This document shows, piece after piece, positions 44,613 to 54,046 of a DNA stretch of 58,362 nucleotides; the first letter of the stretch is position 1; each line of letters begins with the position of its first letter. The stretch covers positions 1 to 58,362 of the forward strand of contig DAIERH010000002.1 of assembly GCA_027346925.1 (NCBI GenBank), written 5' to 3'. The stretch comes from Geobacter sp. Lineage in GTDB: Bacteria > Desulfobacterota > Desulfuromonadia > Geobacterales > Pseudopelobacteraceae. A program made the translations under genes and the position numbers. The notes beneath the pieces were generated by a model that made no database searches, was not told where the DNA came from, and saw nothing but the letters and a program-made list of their open reading frames with translations.

Positions 44613-45665
44613 CTACATCCTCGCCAACATGGCTTCCCGCTGTGCCGGGCTCATCTGTTCAAGCGCCTTCTCGAACTTTTCCCCGGACAGGCGGGTGATG
44701 GCTGAGAAGGGGTTGCCGACCTGCTCGGCTTCGGCCACGGGAACGTTGGAGAGCGTCTGCACTGTGCGGGTGGCAGCGGCCGGTTTTGTCTCAGCGGCGG
44801 CTGGTTTCGTTGCGGCCGGGGCAGTAGCCACCGCCGGTTTTGCAGTCGCGCCGGGCAGCGGCAGCCCGAATGCCTGCCGCACCAGTTTGTCAGCCTCCAG
44901 AAGGATCTGCATACCAGACTTGGCTGCGTTGGCAGGGATGGAGTTCAGCCGCTCTACCTGCTTCGAGAGGGCGCCAAACATGGCATCCGCCCGAATGGAA
45001 AAGGTCTTGCCATCGGCTTCCAACTCCCGGTAGTCGGGCCGAGCAGCCACGAACGCCGCCTGCTCCTTCTGCCAAGTGAGGTCGTCCTTGGCGATGTCCC
45101 GCTGCTGGATCTGGTAGTGCATGACCTCCCGATTGAGCTTGTTGGTCTCGGCCCGGTAGGCGCTGGCTTCAATGTCGCCGTCGGTGAACTGCTGCTCCAG
45201 CGCGTCGAACTTGGCTTGAATCTCGGCCGGCACCTCGTCGGACAGCGGGATCTCAGAGTCGGAAATCCTGGGCCGGAACGAAAGTAATTCGTCGTCGGTA
45301 GGCAGTGTGCCGGTCTCGATCGGGGCGGACTCCACCTCAGCGGCAGCCTCGGCCACAGGTTCAACCTCCGGCGCGGAATCCTCTTCCACCTCGGCAGGCT
45401 TCGGCTCCTCGCCGGCGATGGCCGCCAGGGTGTCCTCATCGAAATCCATCGATTCTTCCTCGTACTCGGTGCCATCCCCAAGCACTTGGTGCGCACCTTC
45501 GCCCTCGTCGGTCTCCACTAGGGCTTCACGCTCGAAATCGGACAGACCTTCCCACTCGTCTTCTGAGACATGGGTGGGGCGTTCGGGGACGGAAGCAACA
45601 CCGCCACCGCCTGCCTCTGCTGTGTCTCTCAAAATCATCGGTCTCATACCAAAAACCAGTTTCAT
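44613..45665 (-). CDS. putative scaffold protein
   Basis: acidic, coiled coil, between portal and capsid. Confidence 0.6.
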   Translation of the reverse strand: MKLVFGMRPMILRDTAEAGGGGVASVPERPTHVSEDEWEGLSDFEREALVETDEGEGAHQVLGDGTEYEEESMDFDEDTLAAIAGEEPKPAEVEEDSAPEVEPVAEAAAEVESAPIETGTLPTDDELLSFRPRISDSEIPLSDEVPAEIQAKFDALEQQFTDGDIEASAYRAETNKLNREVMHYQIQQRDIAKDDLTWQKEQAAFVAARPDYRELEADGKTFSIRADAMFGALSKQVERLNSIPANAAKSGMQILLEADKLVRQAFGLPLPGATAKPAVATAPAATKPAAAETKPAAATRTVQTLSNVPVAEAEQVGNPFSAITRLSGEKFEKALEQMSPAQREAMLARM

Positions 45666-45686
45666 GTGCTCCTCCTTGACTCGTGG

Positions 45687-45938
45687 TTACTCCGCAGCCA
45701 GACCCATATCGATCATAGCTTGCGCTTCTTCCTTTTTGCGCTTCGACTCCTCTATCTTGCATGCGGCCATCTTCTGGCACTTCTTCATCCGCTCGGGGTC
45801 TTTCTTGACTGCCTCGGCCCGGCACAGGGCGTCCAAGTCGCGCTCGATCTCCCACCGCTCGTCACTGTAGGGCATATCAGCTATGGTAGCCGTTGGCTTC
45901 CGCGCCCTCTTCCGTTTCCTCTCGCCCACTATCGCCAT
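45687..45938 (-). CDS. small hypothetical protein
   Basis: ORF in operon register. Confidence 0.5.
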   Translation of the reverse strand: MAIVGERKRKRARKPTATIADMPYSDERWEIERDLDALCRAEAVKKDPERMKKCQKMAACKIEESKRKKEEAQAMIDMGLAAE

Positions 45939-45942
45939 GTCC

Positions 45943-48156
45943 CTACCCTCCGATCTGTTGTGCCTGTTCGATTATCGTGTCAGCCCCGTCGACGATCTGA
46001 GGGGCAACGTGGATCATGCCGGCGGTCTCCATGGCCTTCATGAACATGTCAACCTTCTTGACCATGGCGGAGACGCTATCCATGGCAGCCTTGCTCTGTT
46101 TGCCGGCTGCGTCGGCCTCCTTGGTGGCGATCTCCGCCTCCTTCAGTCGCATCTCCAGTTGCAGCATCTGCTCTTTGATGGCCTGTTCCTGCTGCTGTTG
46201 CGCCATCTTGGCCTGTTGCTCCTGTTGCTTCTTGGCCTGCTCATCAGGCGTCATACCCTCATCCGGGCCTTCCTGTCCGTTGATCTTTCGAATCCTGGCG
46301 ACCATCTCGTCTTTGCCCGGTAGCTCGTCCATCATGTCGACAACCATGTCAAGCAGCGCCAGGGCAACATTGCCCATACCGGCGCCGGCCAGCGACTGCA
46401 CCAGTGTGTTGAGCGTATCGAACATCGCCAGGCGGATAGTCTCCCTGAAATCCTGTTTACTGACGATAAAATCAGACTTCCACCGCAGGATGGAGTTGGT
46501 GAACCCCTCGGGGGCATTCATGTCGTTCAACTTGACGAACTCATCCTTGCGCTCGTCTCCGGTGACGCGGATCTCTTTTTCCTGGTCCCAGTACTGTTCC
46601 ATGAGGGCCAGGATGCACTCCCCTTGCTGCTGGAACGAGTGGTAGTAGTTGTCGAACACAATGCCGCTGGTGGTGTGCCCCTGGAGCTGTCGGGCCTCGA
46701 TGGCTTTGCCGGACGTGGCGTTGGTCCTCTTGCCCAGATTTTCGTCGGTGACGCCGGCAATGTCCTGGATGAACTTGGCGTCATCCTGTGCCAGTTGGAT
46801 ATGGGCGGCGGCCAAGGGCTGCTCGTTGATGAAATGAATCTTGCCAGATGTGAGCGCCCCGGCGTTGGCCTCAGCTAGGGTATCTGGTCTGTCCATCTCG
46901 GCCCGGAATGCTGCCGGGTCGTCGATGGCGCCCTTCTCATAGGCCACCTTGTGCATTGCCAGGATGCTCAACGACTTCGACCGGCGTTTGTTCAGGTCGG
47001 ACTGCGGGTCACGGATGTCCCGGATGATGCCGTAGGGCATACCGTCCCGTCTGCGCCGATAGCAGAAGATCGGGAAGAAGGGGAACGACTCGTGGTCGTA
47101 GGGAGTCAGCGAGTCATGCAGGAACGTGGCACCGGCCCACATGGCAACGCGGGTGGTCATTTTCACGGTGTCGTACAGGGTGGCGTACTTCCCGCGGACC
47201 AGGTACTCGTGTTCCTCTTCGCCCGGGCGGAAAATGACGTTGTGCCGGGTGCCGTAGGGCGTCTGGTCATCCCGGATCTGCATCAACTTGACCCGGGCAG
47301 GCGTCCGATACCACATTTCGCACAGCTTGACCCGCTCGCGGAGACCGTCATAGGCGCCGCCGAGCAGCGCGTCCACGTCGGTCTCGATGTCGAACTCGCT
47401 GGCATTGTCGCTCATGATTGGATCTTCAGGCAGATACGGATAGAGCGAGTTGACGCCAGATGACAGAAGCTCCAGCGCGTCGGCCCGGGCTGGGAACATG
47501 TTCTGCGCCACGTCCAGGTCGGTCCACTTCTCCCGCAACACGTAGCGCCATGCGTTGATATCGTCACCGCCCAGGTGGTCGAACCACATGTAGCGCCAGT
47601 TCTCCTTGCGGTAGTAGATCGGTTCATCGCCGGGGTGTGCACCTATCTCGATCCAGCCGAGTCCGGCCCGGACGGCATCGGCGAACGCCTCAGACCGGAT
47701 ATACTCCCCATAGCTGAGATCCTGCACGTACTTGATGCCCTTGGTCTTGGTTTTGGCGTCCTGAATGTCGGTTTTGCGCCGGGGCTTGACGGAGAAGTCA
47801 ATCCGTGACTTGCGCTCAGTGCCCAGAATCCAGTTGACGGTGTTCTTCGTGAGGTTGAAAACGAGGGGATCTTGACCGCGCCCGGTCAGGATGTTGATGT
47901 CGTCGGCTTCCAGTTGGATACCATCATAGAAATCCTCATCGATGGCCATCTGCTCTCGGTTCTCAGCCTGTGCCACCCGCGCCTGCCGGCGGTAGCGCAT
48001 CAGCTCCCGCAGACGGTCCTGCATCGCATCAGAATCCAGGGGGTGCTGGCCGTCAGAGTCGACCTTACCCGCCCGGGCTTCGATAGGAACTGCTGTTGGT
48101 CTGTCGGGTGCTGTGCTCTTGTTCATGGGTACCTGGAAAAAAGAAAGGGCCACCAT
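45943..48156 (-). CDS. P22-like portal protein
   Basis: DINILTGRGQDPLVFNLTKNTVNWILGTERKSRIDFSVKPRR...RRRRDGMPYGIIRDIRDPQSDLNKRRSK. Confidence 0.88.
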   Translation of the reverse strand: MVALSFFQVPMNKSTAPDRPTAVPIEARAGKVDSDGQHPLDSDAMQDRLRELMRYRRQARVAQAENREQMAIDEDFYDGIQLEADDINILTGRGQDPLVFNLTKNTVNWILGTERKSRIDFSVKPRRKTDIQDAKTKTKGIKYVQDLSYGEYIRSEAFADAVRAGLGWIEIGAHPGDEPIYYRKENWRYMWFDHLGGDDINAWRYVLREKWTDLDVAQNMFPARADALELLSSGVNSLYPYLPEDPIMSDNASEFDIETDVDALLGGAYDGLRERVKLCEMWYRTPARVKLMQIRDDQTPYGTRHNVIFRPGEEEHEYLVRGKYATLYDTVKMTTRVAMWAGATFLHDSLTPYDHESFPFFPIFCYRRRRDGMPYGIIRDIRDPQSDLNKRRSKSLSILAMHKVAYEKGAIDDPAAFRAEMDRPDTLAEANAGALTSGKIHFINEQPLAAAHIQLAQDDAKFIQDIAGVTDENLGKRTNATSGKAIEARQLQGHTTSGIVFDNYYHSFQQQGECILALMEQYWDQEKEIRVTGDERKDEFVKLNDMNAPEGFTNSILRWKSDFIVSKQDFRETIRLAMFDTLNTLVQSLAGAGMGNVALALLDMVVDMMDELPGKDEMVARIRKINGQEGPDEGMTPDEQAKKQQEQQAKMAQQQQEQAIKEQMLQLEMRLKEAEIATKEADAAGKQSKAAMDSVSAMVKKVDMFMKAMETAGMIHVAPQIVDGADTIIEQAQQIGG

Positions 48157-48253
48157 AGCTTAACCGGTTGTGTCCGGTGCTTGCTTTGGTGGCCCTTCGT
48201 CGCTCCTCACCTTGTTGGCTGAGGTGAGTCTGGAATCCGTGGGTTGTGGGTGA

Positions 48254-48406
48254 CTACACTCTCTCGGTGAAACCTATCTCTGCGTTGGTCATGCCACCCT
48301 GGTTCAGGTTGATGGTCAGGACTACTTGACCAGTGGCATTCGTGGGGATCTTGCCTGCCCTCACCAACATATCGATGATCGTTCTCAGTATGCCCTTGGC
48401 TGTCAT
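48254..48406 (-). CDS. 50-aa hypothetical protein
   Basis: MTAKGILRTIIDMLVRAGKIPTNATGQVVLTINLNQGGMTNAEIGFTERV. Confidence 0.5.
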   Translation of the reverse strand: MTAKGILRTIIDMLVRAGKIPTNATGQVVLTINLNQGGMTNAEIGFTERV

Positions 48407-48449
48407 TTACTCCTCCTTAGCATTTATACAGAAAGCATGTCAACAAAAA

Positions 48450-49040
48450 TTATGAGCCACTGTCGAAAACATCCTGCGCCTGGTCGGTCTCTGTCATCTC
48501 GGCCGGGACGTGATACGTTTTGCCGTCGATCCGGATAATGGCCTCGCCGATCTCCCGCTTATTCTCCGCCTCGGCCGGCTTCATGGCCTTCAGGTCGTCC
48601 AGACCATCCTGGATAAACAGCATCAACTGCACCAGAGCCTGAGAGGAGACGGTGATGTCGAGTAACTGACACGCCTTGAACAGGGAAAACCCGGTGCAGA
48701 GCAGCACTCCACTTCCGGCACTCAGCGACTCGGCAAACACGATGGCCGCGGCGTCCTCATTGGCCTGCTGCAGCGCATGGCCGATGGACAGCTTCCGTCG
48801 CCAGTAGATCTTGGTTGCCAGTTCATCGAACTGCTTCCGGTCCCACTCCATCACGTCCTTGTTGGCCTTGGGCTCCATGTACTTCCACATGGCCGAGAGT
48901 GGCACCATGAAGGAACGCCCAGGTCGGTCGTCACGGATCAGGACCATTGCCGGTTCGTAATCCTCGTGCCCTTCACCGGTCAGGGTCTTGACGTGGTGGA
49001 ACTCTTTCCGGAGTCCACCGAGTGCATTAAGGTGTGCCAT
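48450..49040 (-). CDS. hypothetical protein
   Basis: ORF in operon register. Confidence 0.5.
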   Translation of the reverse strand: MAHLNALGGLRKEFHHVKTLTGEGHEDYEPAMVLIRDDRPGRSFMVPLSAMWKYMEPKANKDVMEWDRKQFDELATKIYWRRKLSIGHALQQANEDAAAIVFAESLSAGSGVLLCTGFSLFKACQLLDITVSSQALVQLMLFIQDGLDDLKAMKPAEAENKREIGEAIIRIDGKTYHVPAEMTETDQAQDVFDSGS

Positions 49041-49052
49041 CTGTCCCTCCTC

Positions 49053-49241
49053 CTATGTCGCCAGCATCATCTTGAGCACCCGGTTGAACTCGTCAATCCT
49101 GCGGGCAAACCGTGCTCTGCTGGCCGTAAAAATAAACCGTTCCCTCGCTCCTGGCAACTGGTTTTTGCCCATGTCGCGGTAATACCGCTTCGGGAGCTTA
49201 TGGTGTCGGTACCAGTCGGCGTAGATTATCTTGATCGCCAT
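49053..49241 (-). CDS. small hypothetical protein
   Basis: ORF overlapping TerL. Confidence 0.45.
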   Translation of the reverse strand: MAIKIIYADWYRHHKLPKRYYRDMGKNQLPGARERFIFTASRARFARRIDEFNRVLKMMLAT

Positions 49242-50701
49242 GAGCCCGCCTTTGGTTGAGTGTCACGCCAGGCGGAACCGGCACCATGGTCAGCCTTGGT
49301 CTGTGCAACCCCCAGCCCCGACATGATCAGGTACCGTGTGGCGTCCATCAGGTGGTCGTTCTCCTTCACCACCTTGCCGTTCTGGTCCCGGCGGTAGATC
49401 CGGAACTCGTTCAGCCATGGAGTCAGTGACCGGAACACCTTCAACCGGCCCGTGCTCATCCTGGTCCAGACTTGGTATATCCCCGCCTCAACCGCATTGT
49501 TGGCCACTGTCAGGTTGAGTCCGCAGTCCTGATAGACCTGCAGGATATGCTCACCGTCCTTCTGCGACCGTCCCCGGGCGGCCGGGTCAATCACGCCCGG
49601 TATCCACTCACCTCGGGCACGGATGGCAGCGGCGTGAATCACAGGCTCTGCCTTCCCCTCGTAGTGACATGACCCCAGATAAACCACGTCGCTCTCCCGG
49701 TCCCATCCCGCCCACACGGCAGCAGTACGGTTCCAGCCCACGTCCATCCCATAGCAGCGTGGCCAGTGCTCGGGCACTTTGAAATCATCGACCAGAATAG
49801 ACTCCTCAAGCACGGGGTAGATGGCACCTGAACCGAGTTGAGGTGTGCCCTTTGAACGCGCTTCCCGCTCATGGACCGGAATAGCAGCCATAAGCTGCTC
49901 CTTGACCTCGCGGGTGAGATGCGGGACATCGTCCCATCCGGCGAACACCACGTAGCGTTTGAGCGTACCTCGATCTTCGGGTGGCTTGCCTCCGGGCATG
50001 TACAGCAAAACGACATCAGAGAGACCTTCCAGTGGCGTGAACGTGCACATAACCATGCCATTGCAGGTCATGGTCCGAATCAGCCCCTCCGTGTACACGT
50101 CGGCCGGCGGTTCCTCGTCGAACCAGATGATGTCTTTTTCCGTGCCTTCGAACGCGCCCCGACCCTGGTCATACGACTTGAATCCTACGCGGGAAATCTT
50201 GCCCGATATATGCCGAACCTGCAGCGTGTCGATGCAGTTGGCTACTGAGCCCGACGCCAGGGTGTGGCCAACGATGAACTCACCAGGAATGACGCCAGTC
50301 CCCCACTCGGCCTTCTGGTCAGGAGGCCCGACCAGCTTCGCCTGCATGATGTCGCGGGTGGTCTTAAGGGTCTTTCCCGCGCACCAGCAGTCAATGGCCT
50401 TGGTGAACCGGCGCCCTTGCCACCAGTGGGGATAGATGCCGGTGAGATGGCAGGTCAGTTCATAGCCGCCAATTGATTCGGTCTTGCCGATACGGTTACC
50501 GGCGATGATTGCCCGCTCTCGATACTCCTGGCCAGCAGCAAAAAACTCCAAGTGCTTGCGATAGAGTTCGCGGCGGTATTCGCCTTCATCGGGGAAATAG
50601 TCAGAAAATTTCCGGCGAGAGTTGCGCCGGTTGAGTTCCTGCAGGAGCAGGAGGAGGTTGATGTTGCGTTCGCGTTCGTCGACGACCGCTGGTTGTGCCA
50701 T
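49226..50701 (-). CDS. terL: terminase large subunit
   Basis: IIAGNRIGKTESIGGYE, DIIWFDEEP, YGMDVGWNRTAAVWAGWD. Confidence 0.92.
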   Translation of the reverse strand: MAQPAVVDERERNINLLLLLQELNRRNSRRKFSDYFPDEGEYRRELYRKHLEFFAAGQEYRERAIIAGNRIGKTESIGGYELTCHLTGIYPHWWQGRRFTKAIDCWCAGKTLKTTRDIMQAKLVGPPDQKAEWGTGVIPGEFIVGHTLASGSVANCIDTLQVRHISGKISRVGFKSYDQGRGAFEGTEKDIIWFDEEPPADVYTEGLIRTMTCNGMVMCTFTPLEGLSDVVLLYMPGGKPPEDRGTLKRYVVFAGWDDVPHLTREVKEQLMAAIPVHEREARSKGTPQLGSGAIYPVLEESILVDDFKVPEHWPRCYGMDVGWNRTAAVWAGWDRESDVVYLGSCHYEGKAEPVIHAAAIRARGEWIPGVIDPAARGRSQKDGEHILQVYQDCGLNLTVANNAVEAGIYQVWTRMSTGRLKVFRSLTPWLNEFRIYRRDQNGKVVKENDHLMDATRYLIMSGLGVAQTKADHGAGSAWRDTQPKAGSWRSR

Positions 50702-50704
50702 GTA

Positions 50705-51250
50705 TCACCCGTTGATGACCTTGAGGTGAGGAACCTGCTTGACGCCCAGTCGTTCAAACTCAGCCTGGATCGTGGCGCGGAGTTCGTCGTCCTTGAGCTG
50801 TTCGTAGCTGTGCTTGACGTTGAGGTTGATGTTTTCGGAGAACATGCCGATGTGTTTACCGATCAACTGCAATGCCTGGTTGGCGCCCTTGGAGTCAAAC
50901 TGCCACACGTCCCGGCCTTCCTCGTCGGTGGCCTGGACCATGGACTTTGCCGTGGGGTCAAACGTCATCACAGGGATTTTTTGCAGGCACCGCTGGGAAA
51001 CTTCCACCAGGTTTTTCAGTACCCATTCTGCGTCGATTTCCAGCTTCTCCTGGCGCTGAGTAGTCAGGATGGCTACTGCACGGGCCACCATGTCTTGAGA
51101 TAACAGCCGTGAAGCCTGCTCTTGCGCCGTATTAGGCGAGTATCCCGCACGAATAGCGGCCTGAGTGCCATTAAGGTCAACAAGGTATTCCCGGACAAAC
51201 ATCTGCCGTTTGGGCGATAAATCCAGAAATTCTTGGGGCATAGGTTCCAT
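50705..51250 (-). CDS. terS: terminase small subunit
   Basis: LSPKRQMFVREYLVDLNGTQAAIRAGYSPNTAQEQASRLLS. Confidence 0.92.
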   Translation of the reverse strand: MEPMPQEFLDLSPKRQMFVREYLVDLNGTQAAIRAGYSPNTAQEQASRLLSQDMVARAVAILTTQRQEKLEIDAEWVLKNLVEVSQRCLQKIPVMTFDPTAKSMVQATDEEGRDVWQFDSKGANQALQLIGKHIGMFSENINLNVKHSYEQLKDDELRATIQAEFERLGVKQVPHLKVING

Positions 51251-51309
51251 GGTTCGGAAGATTACCGTAAAAAGGGGGGCTCGTCAACAAAAACTTGCAA
51301 AAACAACCG

Positions 51310-51562
51310 GTTACAAAGCTGTTACAAATAATTTCAATAACTTAGCTCATGCCGTAACAAGGGCTGTTACGGCAAAAAAGTCAATAATTTCAGAAAGTAA
51401 GCCCCCGTAAGTAAGTAAATGTAACTGTAACATTATTAATTATTATAAGGGGATTTACGTTATTTTCTCTTTCATATATTCTTATTCTCTCTTATAGTCT
51501 TTTTCTATTTTTCATGTTCTCTCATAGTCTAATTTCCGCCGTTACAGCGTTACATTGTTACA
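51310..51562. promoter_or_regulatory. GTTAC iteron-like divergent regulatory region / candidate origin
   Basis: nine GTTAC/GTAAC motifs, palindrome GCCGTAACA-AGGGC-TGTTACGGC at 51351-51373, AT-rich and Y-rich tracts. Confidence 0.55.
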
Positions 51563-51658
51563 ATGTTGAAATCATTGAAGAATTTTTATGCTTGACGTAA
51601 CGCATATAATTTAGTAGTATCGCTTCAGGCTTAATAAAATATATCAGGAGAAATCGGA

Positions 51659-52213
51659 ATGACCAAAAAGCAGCTACTCGTACTTATCCCTGATGAACTG
51701 AAGACCAGATTTAAGGCGTTTTGCGAAATAAGGGAGATGTCGCTCCAGCGTGCAGTGGAGTGCTTAATCCATCAGGCGCTTGATAATTCTCCCAAAGTGA
51801 GCTTTGAGCCATTCCATCACAAATGTAAATCATGCGGCAAAGAATGGTCGTCAGGAAAAGCTGATCCTCGCGTTTGCCCTGCCTGTAAATCCTATCGATG
51901 GCAAGATGACCCATTCACGCATACATGTCTCGCCTGCCGCTACACATGGCACAATTACAAGGTGCATCCGGCCACTTGCCCTAAGTGCCGGTCCAACGAA
52001 TGGGACTCATTCCGGATGACTCCAGAGTACCGGGCATTCCGCTCCATCTGGATAGAAACCGCCATGCCATGGGATTACGTAGCGCACCTGCTCGGAACCA
52101 CAATGGAAAAACTCATGCCGTACATTCAAGGCGATAAGCCGCTCACACAAGCGCACGTCGACAAACTCAAGGAGGTCTGGGAAAATGCAAAAAATGCTAA
52201 AGCATCTCGCTAA
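51659..52213 (+). CDS. ribbon-helix-helix plus tandem zinc-ribbon DNA-binding protein
   Basis: LLVLIPDELKTRFKAFCEIREMSLQRAVECLIHQAL; CKSCG...CPACKS...CLACR...CPKCRS. Confidence 0.7.
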   Translation: MTKKQLLVLIPDELKTRFKAFCEIREMSLQRAVECLIHQALDNSPKVSFEPFHHKCKSCGKEWSSGKADPRVCPACKSYRWQDDPFTHTCLACRYTWHNYKVHPATCPKCRSNEWDSFRMTPEYRAFRSIWIETAMPWDYVAHLLGTTMEKLMPYIQGDKPLTQAHVDKLKEVWENAKNAKASR

Positions 52214-52379
52214 CTGGCTCATCCTAGTCGCCATCATCCTGGCCGGCACCTACTGCCTGATCCACGTCTCTGACTGGGTATTCGACCAGGCCGACCGGAA
52301 AGAACCGAAGCCAACGACCGCCGAACTGCGGCGGCAGACCGCCATTGTCAACCGATGGCACGAAAGGGAGGGGAAATGA
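52185..52379 (+). CDS. small TM protein
   Basis: LANWLILVAIILAGTYCLIHV. Confidence 0.55.
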   Translation: MQKMLKHLANWLILVAIILAGTYCLIHVSDWVFDQADRKEPKPTTAELRRQTAIVNRWHEREGK

Positions 52380-52492
52380 CACCAGTATGGATTGCATTTG
52401 CTGCAGGCTGTTTCCTGGGAGGGACTGGGGGAATTATCACCATGTGTCTCATGGTCATGGCAGGCAAGACCAGCCGGGAGATGGGCGAATGA
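52376..52492 (+). CDS. 38-aa TM mini-protein
   Basis: MTPVWIAFAAGCFLGGTGGIITMCLMVMAGKTSREMGE; ATGA overlaps. Confidence 0.6.
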   Translation: MTPVWIAFAAGCFLGGTGGIITMCLMVMAGKTSREMGE

Positions 52493-52650
52493 AGTGCACA
52501 TGCGGAGAGGCCATGATCTACGACGTGCACCACGACGACTTGGGCGTCATCAAACGGTGCCTGAAGTGCGGGCACTGGGAGCGGGTAAGGGAGGACGTAT
52601 GGGCTTCAAATAACCGACTGCGCCGTCTGCGCGAAGGGTGGCAACGGTGA
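52489..52650 (+). CDS. zinc-ribbon mini-protein
   Basis: MKCTCGEAMIYDVHHDDLGVIKRCLKCGHWERV. Confidence 0.65.
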   Translation: MKCTCGEAMIYDVHHDDLGVIKRCLKCGHWERVREDVWASNNRLRRLREGWQR

Positions 52651-52731
52651 CCAGTCTTGCCCGTGCGGCAAGAGCATCAAACAGCCAAAACAGTCCAACT
52701 GCACGTTGGGCACCAAAAAGGAGGAGTAGCC

Positions 52732-52920
52732 ATGTCCATGATGTTCACAACCGAAGAAGAAGACAAAATCATCGCCTCCGCTCGGGCACTCGGCCTTGAC
52801 CCGCTCATCGAGATCATCGGCCGCCTGGACGGCGAGGTATCCCGCCTGGACAAAGAGCGGGACCAATTGGCGGAGACGGTGGAGTTGCTGGAGAAGAAAC
52901 TCCGGGAGGTGGGGCAATGA
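52732..52920 (+). CDS. coiled-coil mini-protein
   Basis: RBS AGGAGGAG; MSMMFTTEEEDKIIASARALGLDP. Confidence 0.65.
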   Translation: MSMMFTTEEEDKIIASARALGLDPLIEIIGRLDGEVSRLDKERDQLAETVELLEKKLREVGQ

Positions 52921-53039
52921 CACGGCGCCACTGCAACCCGACTTGTGAGGACGAGGGCCACAGTTGGCGTTATTTGACCGCGAAAGACGGCACGGTCATC
53001 TGGGTATGCCGCCGGTGCGGAAAGGAGGTGGAGGGGTGA
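52917..53039 (+). CDS. zinc-ribbon mini-protein
   Basis: MTRRHCNPTCEDEGHSWRYLTAKDGTVIWVCRRCGKEVEG. Confidence 0.6.
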   Translation: MTRRHCNPTCEDEGHSWRYLTAKDGTVIWVCRRCGKEVEG

Positions 53040-53167
53040 AAATCGAATGTGCGTGGTGCAAACGCGACATGGGGGAGAAAGAGGGGGGCACGGACGACCA
53101 AGTGACCCACGGGATCTGCCCCGAGTGCCAAGAGAAGCATTTCCCCGGGGTGGTCATTCCAACATAA
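53036..53167 (+). CDS. zinc-ribbon mini-protein (GTG start)
   Basis: VKIECAWCKRDMGEKEGGTDDQVTHGICPECQEKHFPG. Confidence 0.6.
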   Translation: MKIECAWCKRDMGEKEGGTDDQVTHGICPECQEKHFPGVVIPT

Positions 53168-53169
53168 AA

Positions 53170-53212
53170 AGCGAGGGGGGGCGCCCTGCCAAGAACGCCC
53201 CCCCTCGTTGCG
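53170..53212 (+). terminator. hairpin terminator-like inverted repeat
   Basis: GCGAGGGGGGGCG...CGCCCCCCCTCG. Confidence 0.6.
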
Positions 53213-53354
53213 CCACAAACATGGTATCCCATGTCAGATTGTATTCATGCGTTCCCTCCCTGATTGAATTCGCCGTTCACCCATCCGACCGCAGGTTTGC
53301 TTTATGGTTTTTCCCGGCATTCGGGCTGCGTATTTTGTCGGTCGGTGCGCTTTT

Positions 53355-53433
53355 GGCATATTCTCTGCATTTTCTGCCTTTACCGCTACTTATCCACTTA
53401 TCCCCGCCAGCATGGCGGTATAATCAATGGTTA
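53355..53433 (+). other. attI-like site A
   Basis: GGCATATTCTCTGC...TTATCCACTTATCCCC...GGTATAATCAATGGTTA. Confidence 0.6.
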
Positions 53434-53452
53434 TAGTGCTCTATGCACAGTG

Positions 53453-53602
53453 TCAGAACTGCCGCTTGATGTCTTCCAAGGCATTCATGGCAACACGTAA
53501 CGCAGGCGTTTCTTCCGTCTCGTCGGTAAGTGCCGGATCAAAATCAAATCTGACTTTCACCGTTCCATCATCCGTATCGTGCAGAGTGATCGTTATCTTC
53601 AT
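53453..53602 (-). CDS. 49-aa cassette protein
   Basis: MKITITLHDTDDGTVKVRFDFDPALTDETEETPALRVAMNALEDIKRQF. Confidence 0.65.
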   Translation of the reverse strand: MKITITLHDTDDGTVKVRFDFDPALTDETEETPALRVAMNALEDIKRQF

Positions 53603-53970
53603 GCCACCGGCCTCCCATGCTTCGTGTAGTCAATGACTGGCGGGTTTGGCGGTCGGTTGCTTTTCTCCGTCGCATGCGGGCAAGGATAGCCAGCGTCAAG
53701 TTTTGCCTCTATACTGGCATTCATAGGCGGCATCCGTTGCCCGCACTTGCAGACCTCAAAGATCGCCTTTCCGCCACAGGTGGAACAGGCATAGGAACCA
53801 CCGTCAGGGTCGCCGTCTTCCCCGGTTCCGTCGCAGTGCGGGCATACCAGAGATTCGGCTATAAGTTGCTTGCCAAGGTTCACCAACTCATCATCGTCAA
53901 GGGTGTCGCCTTCGAGCCGCTGGCCTGTCCGATACATCAACAGCCGGAGATTGTATTCAGCTTCTGTCAT
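53599..53970 (-). CDS. cassette protein with CxxCxGTGEDGD motif; paralogue of 1236-1549
   Basis: YNLRLLMYRTGQRLEGDTLDDDELVNLGKQLIAESLVCPHCDGTGEDGDPDGGSYACSTCGGKA. Confidence 0.75.
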   Translation of the reverse strand: MTEAEYNLRLLMYRTGQRLEGDTLDDDELVNLGKQLIAESLVCPHCDGTGEDGDPDGGSYACSTCGGKAIFEVCKCGQRMPPMNASIEAKLDAGYPCPHATEKSNRPPNPPVIDYTKHGRPVA

Positions 53971-53989
53971 AAATCCTCCTTTCGCACTA

Positions 53990-54046
53990 TAACCAGTGGC
54001 CGGACGCCGCCCGATGAAGCCCGGCGGGTCAGCCACAGGCCCGTTA
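53990..54046 (+). repeat. attC-like site 16
   Basis: TAACCAGTGGCCGGACGCCGCCCGATGAAGCCCGGCGGGTCAGCCACAGGCCCGTTA. Confidence 0.85.
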
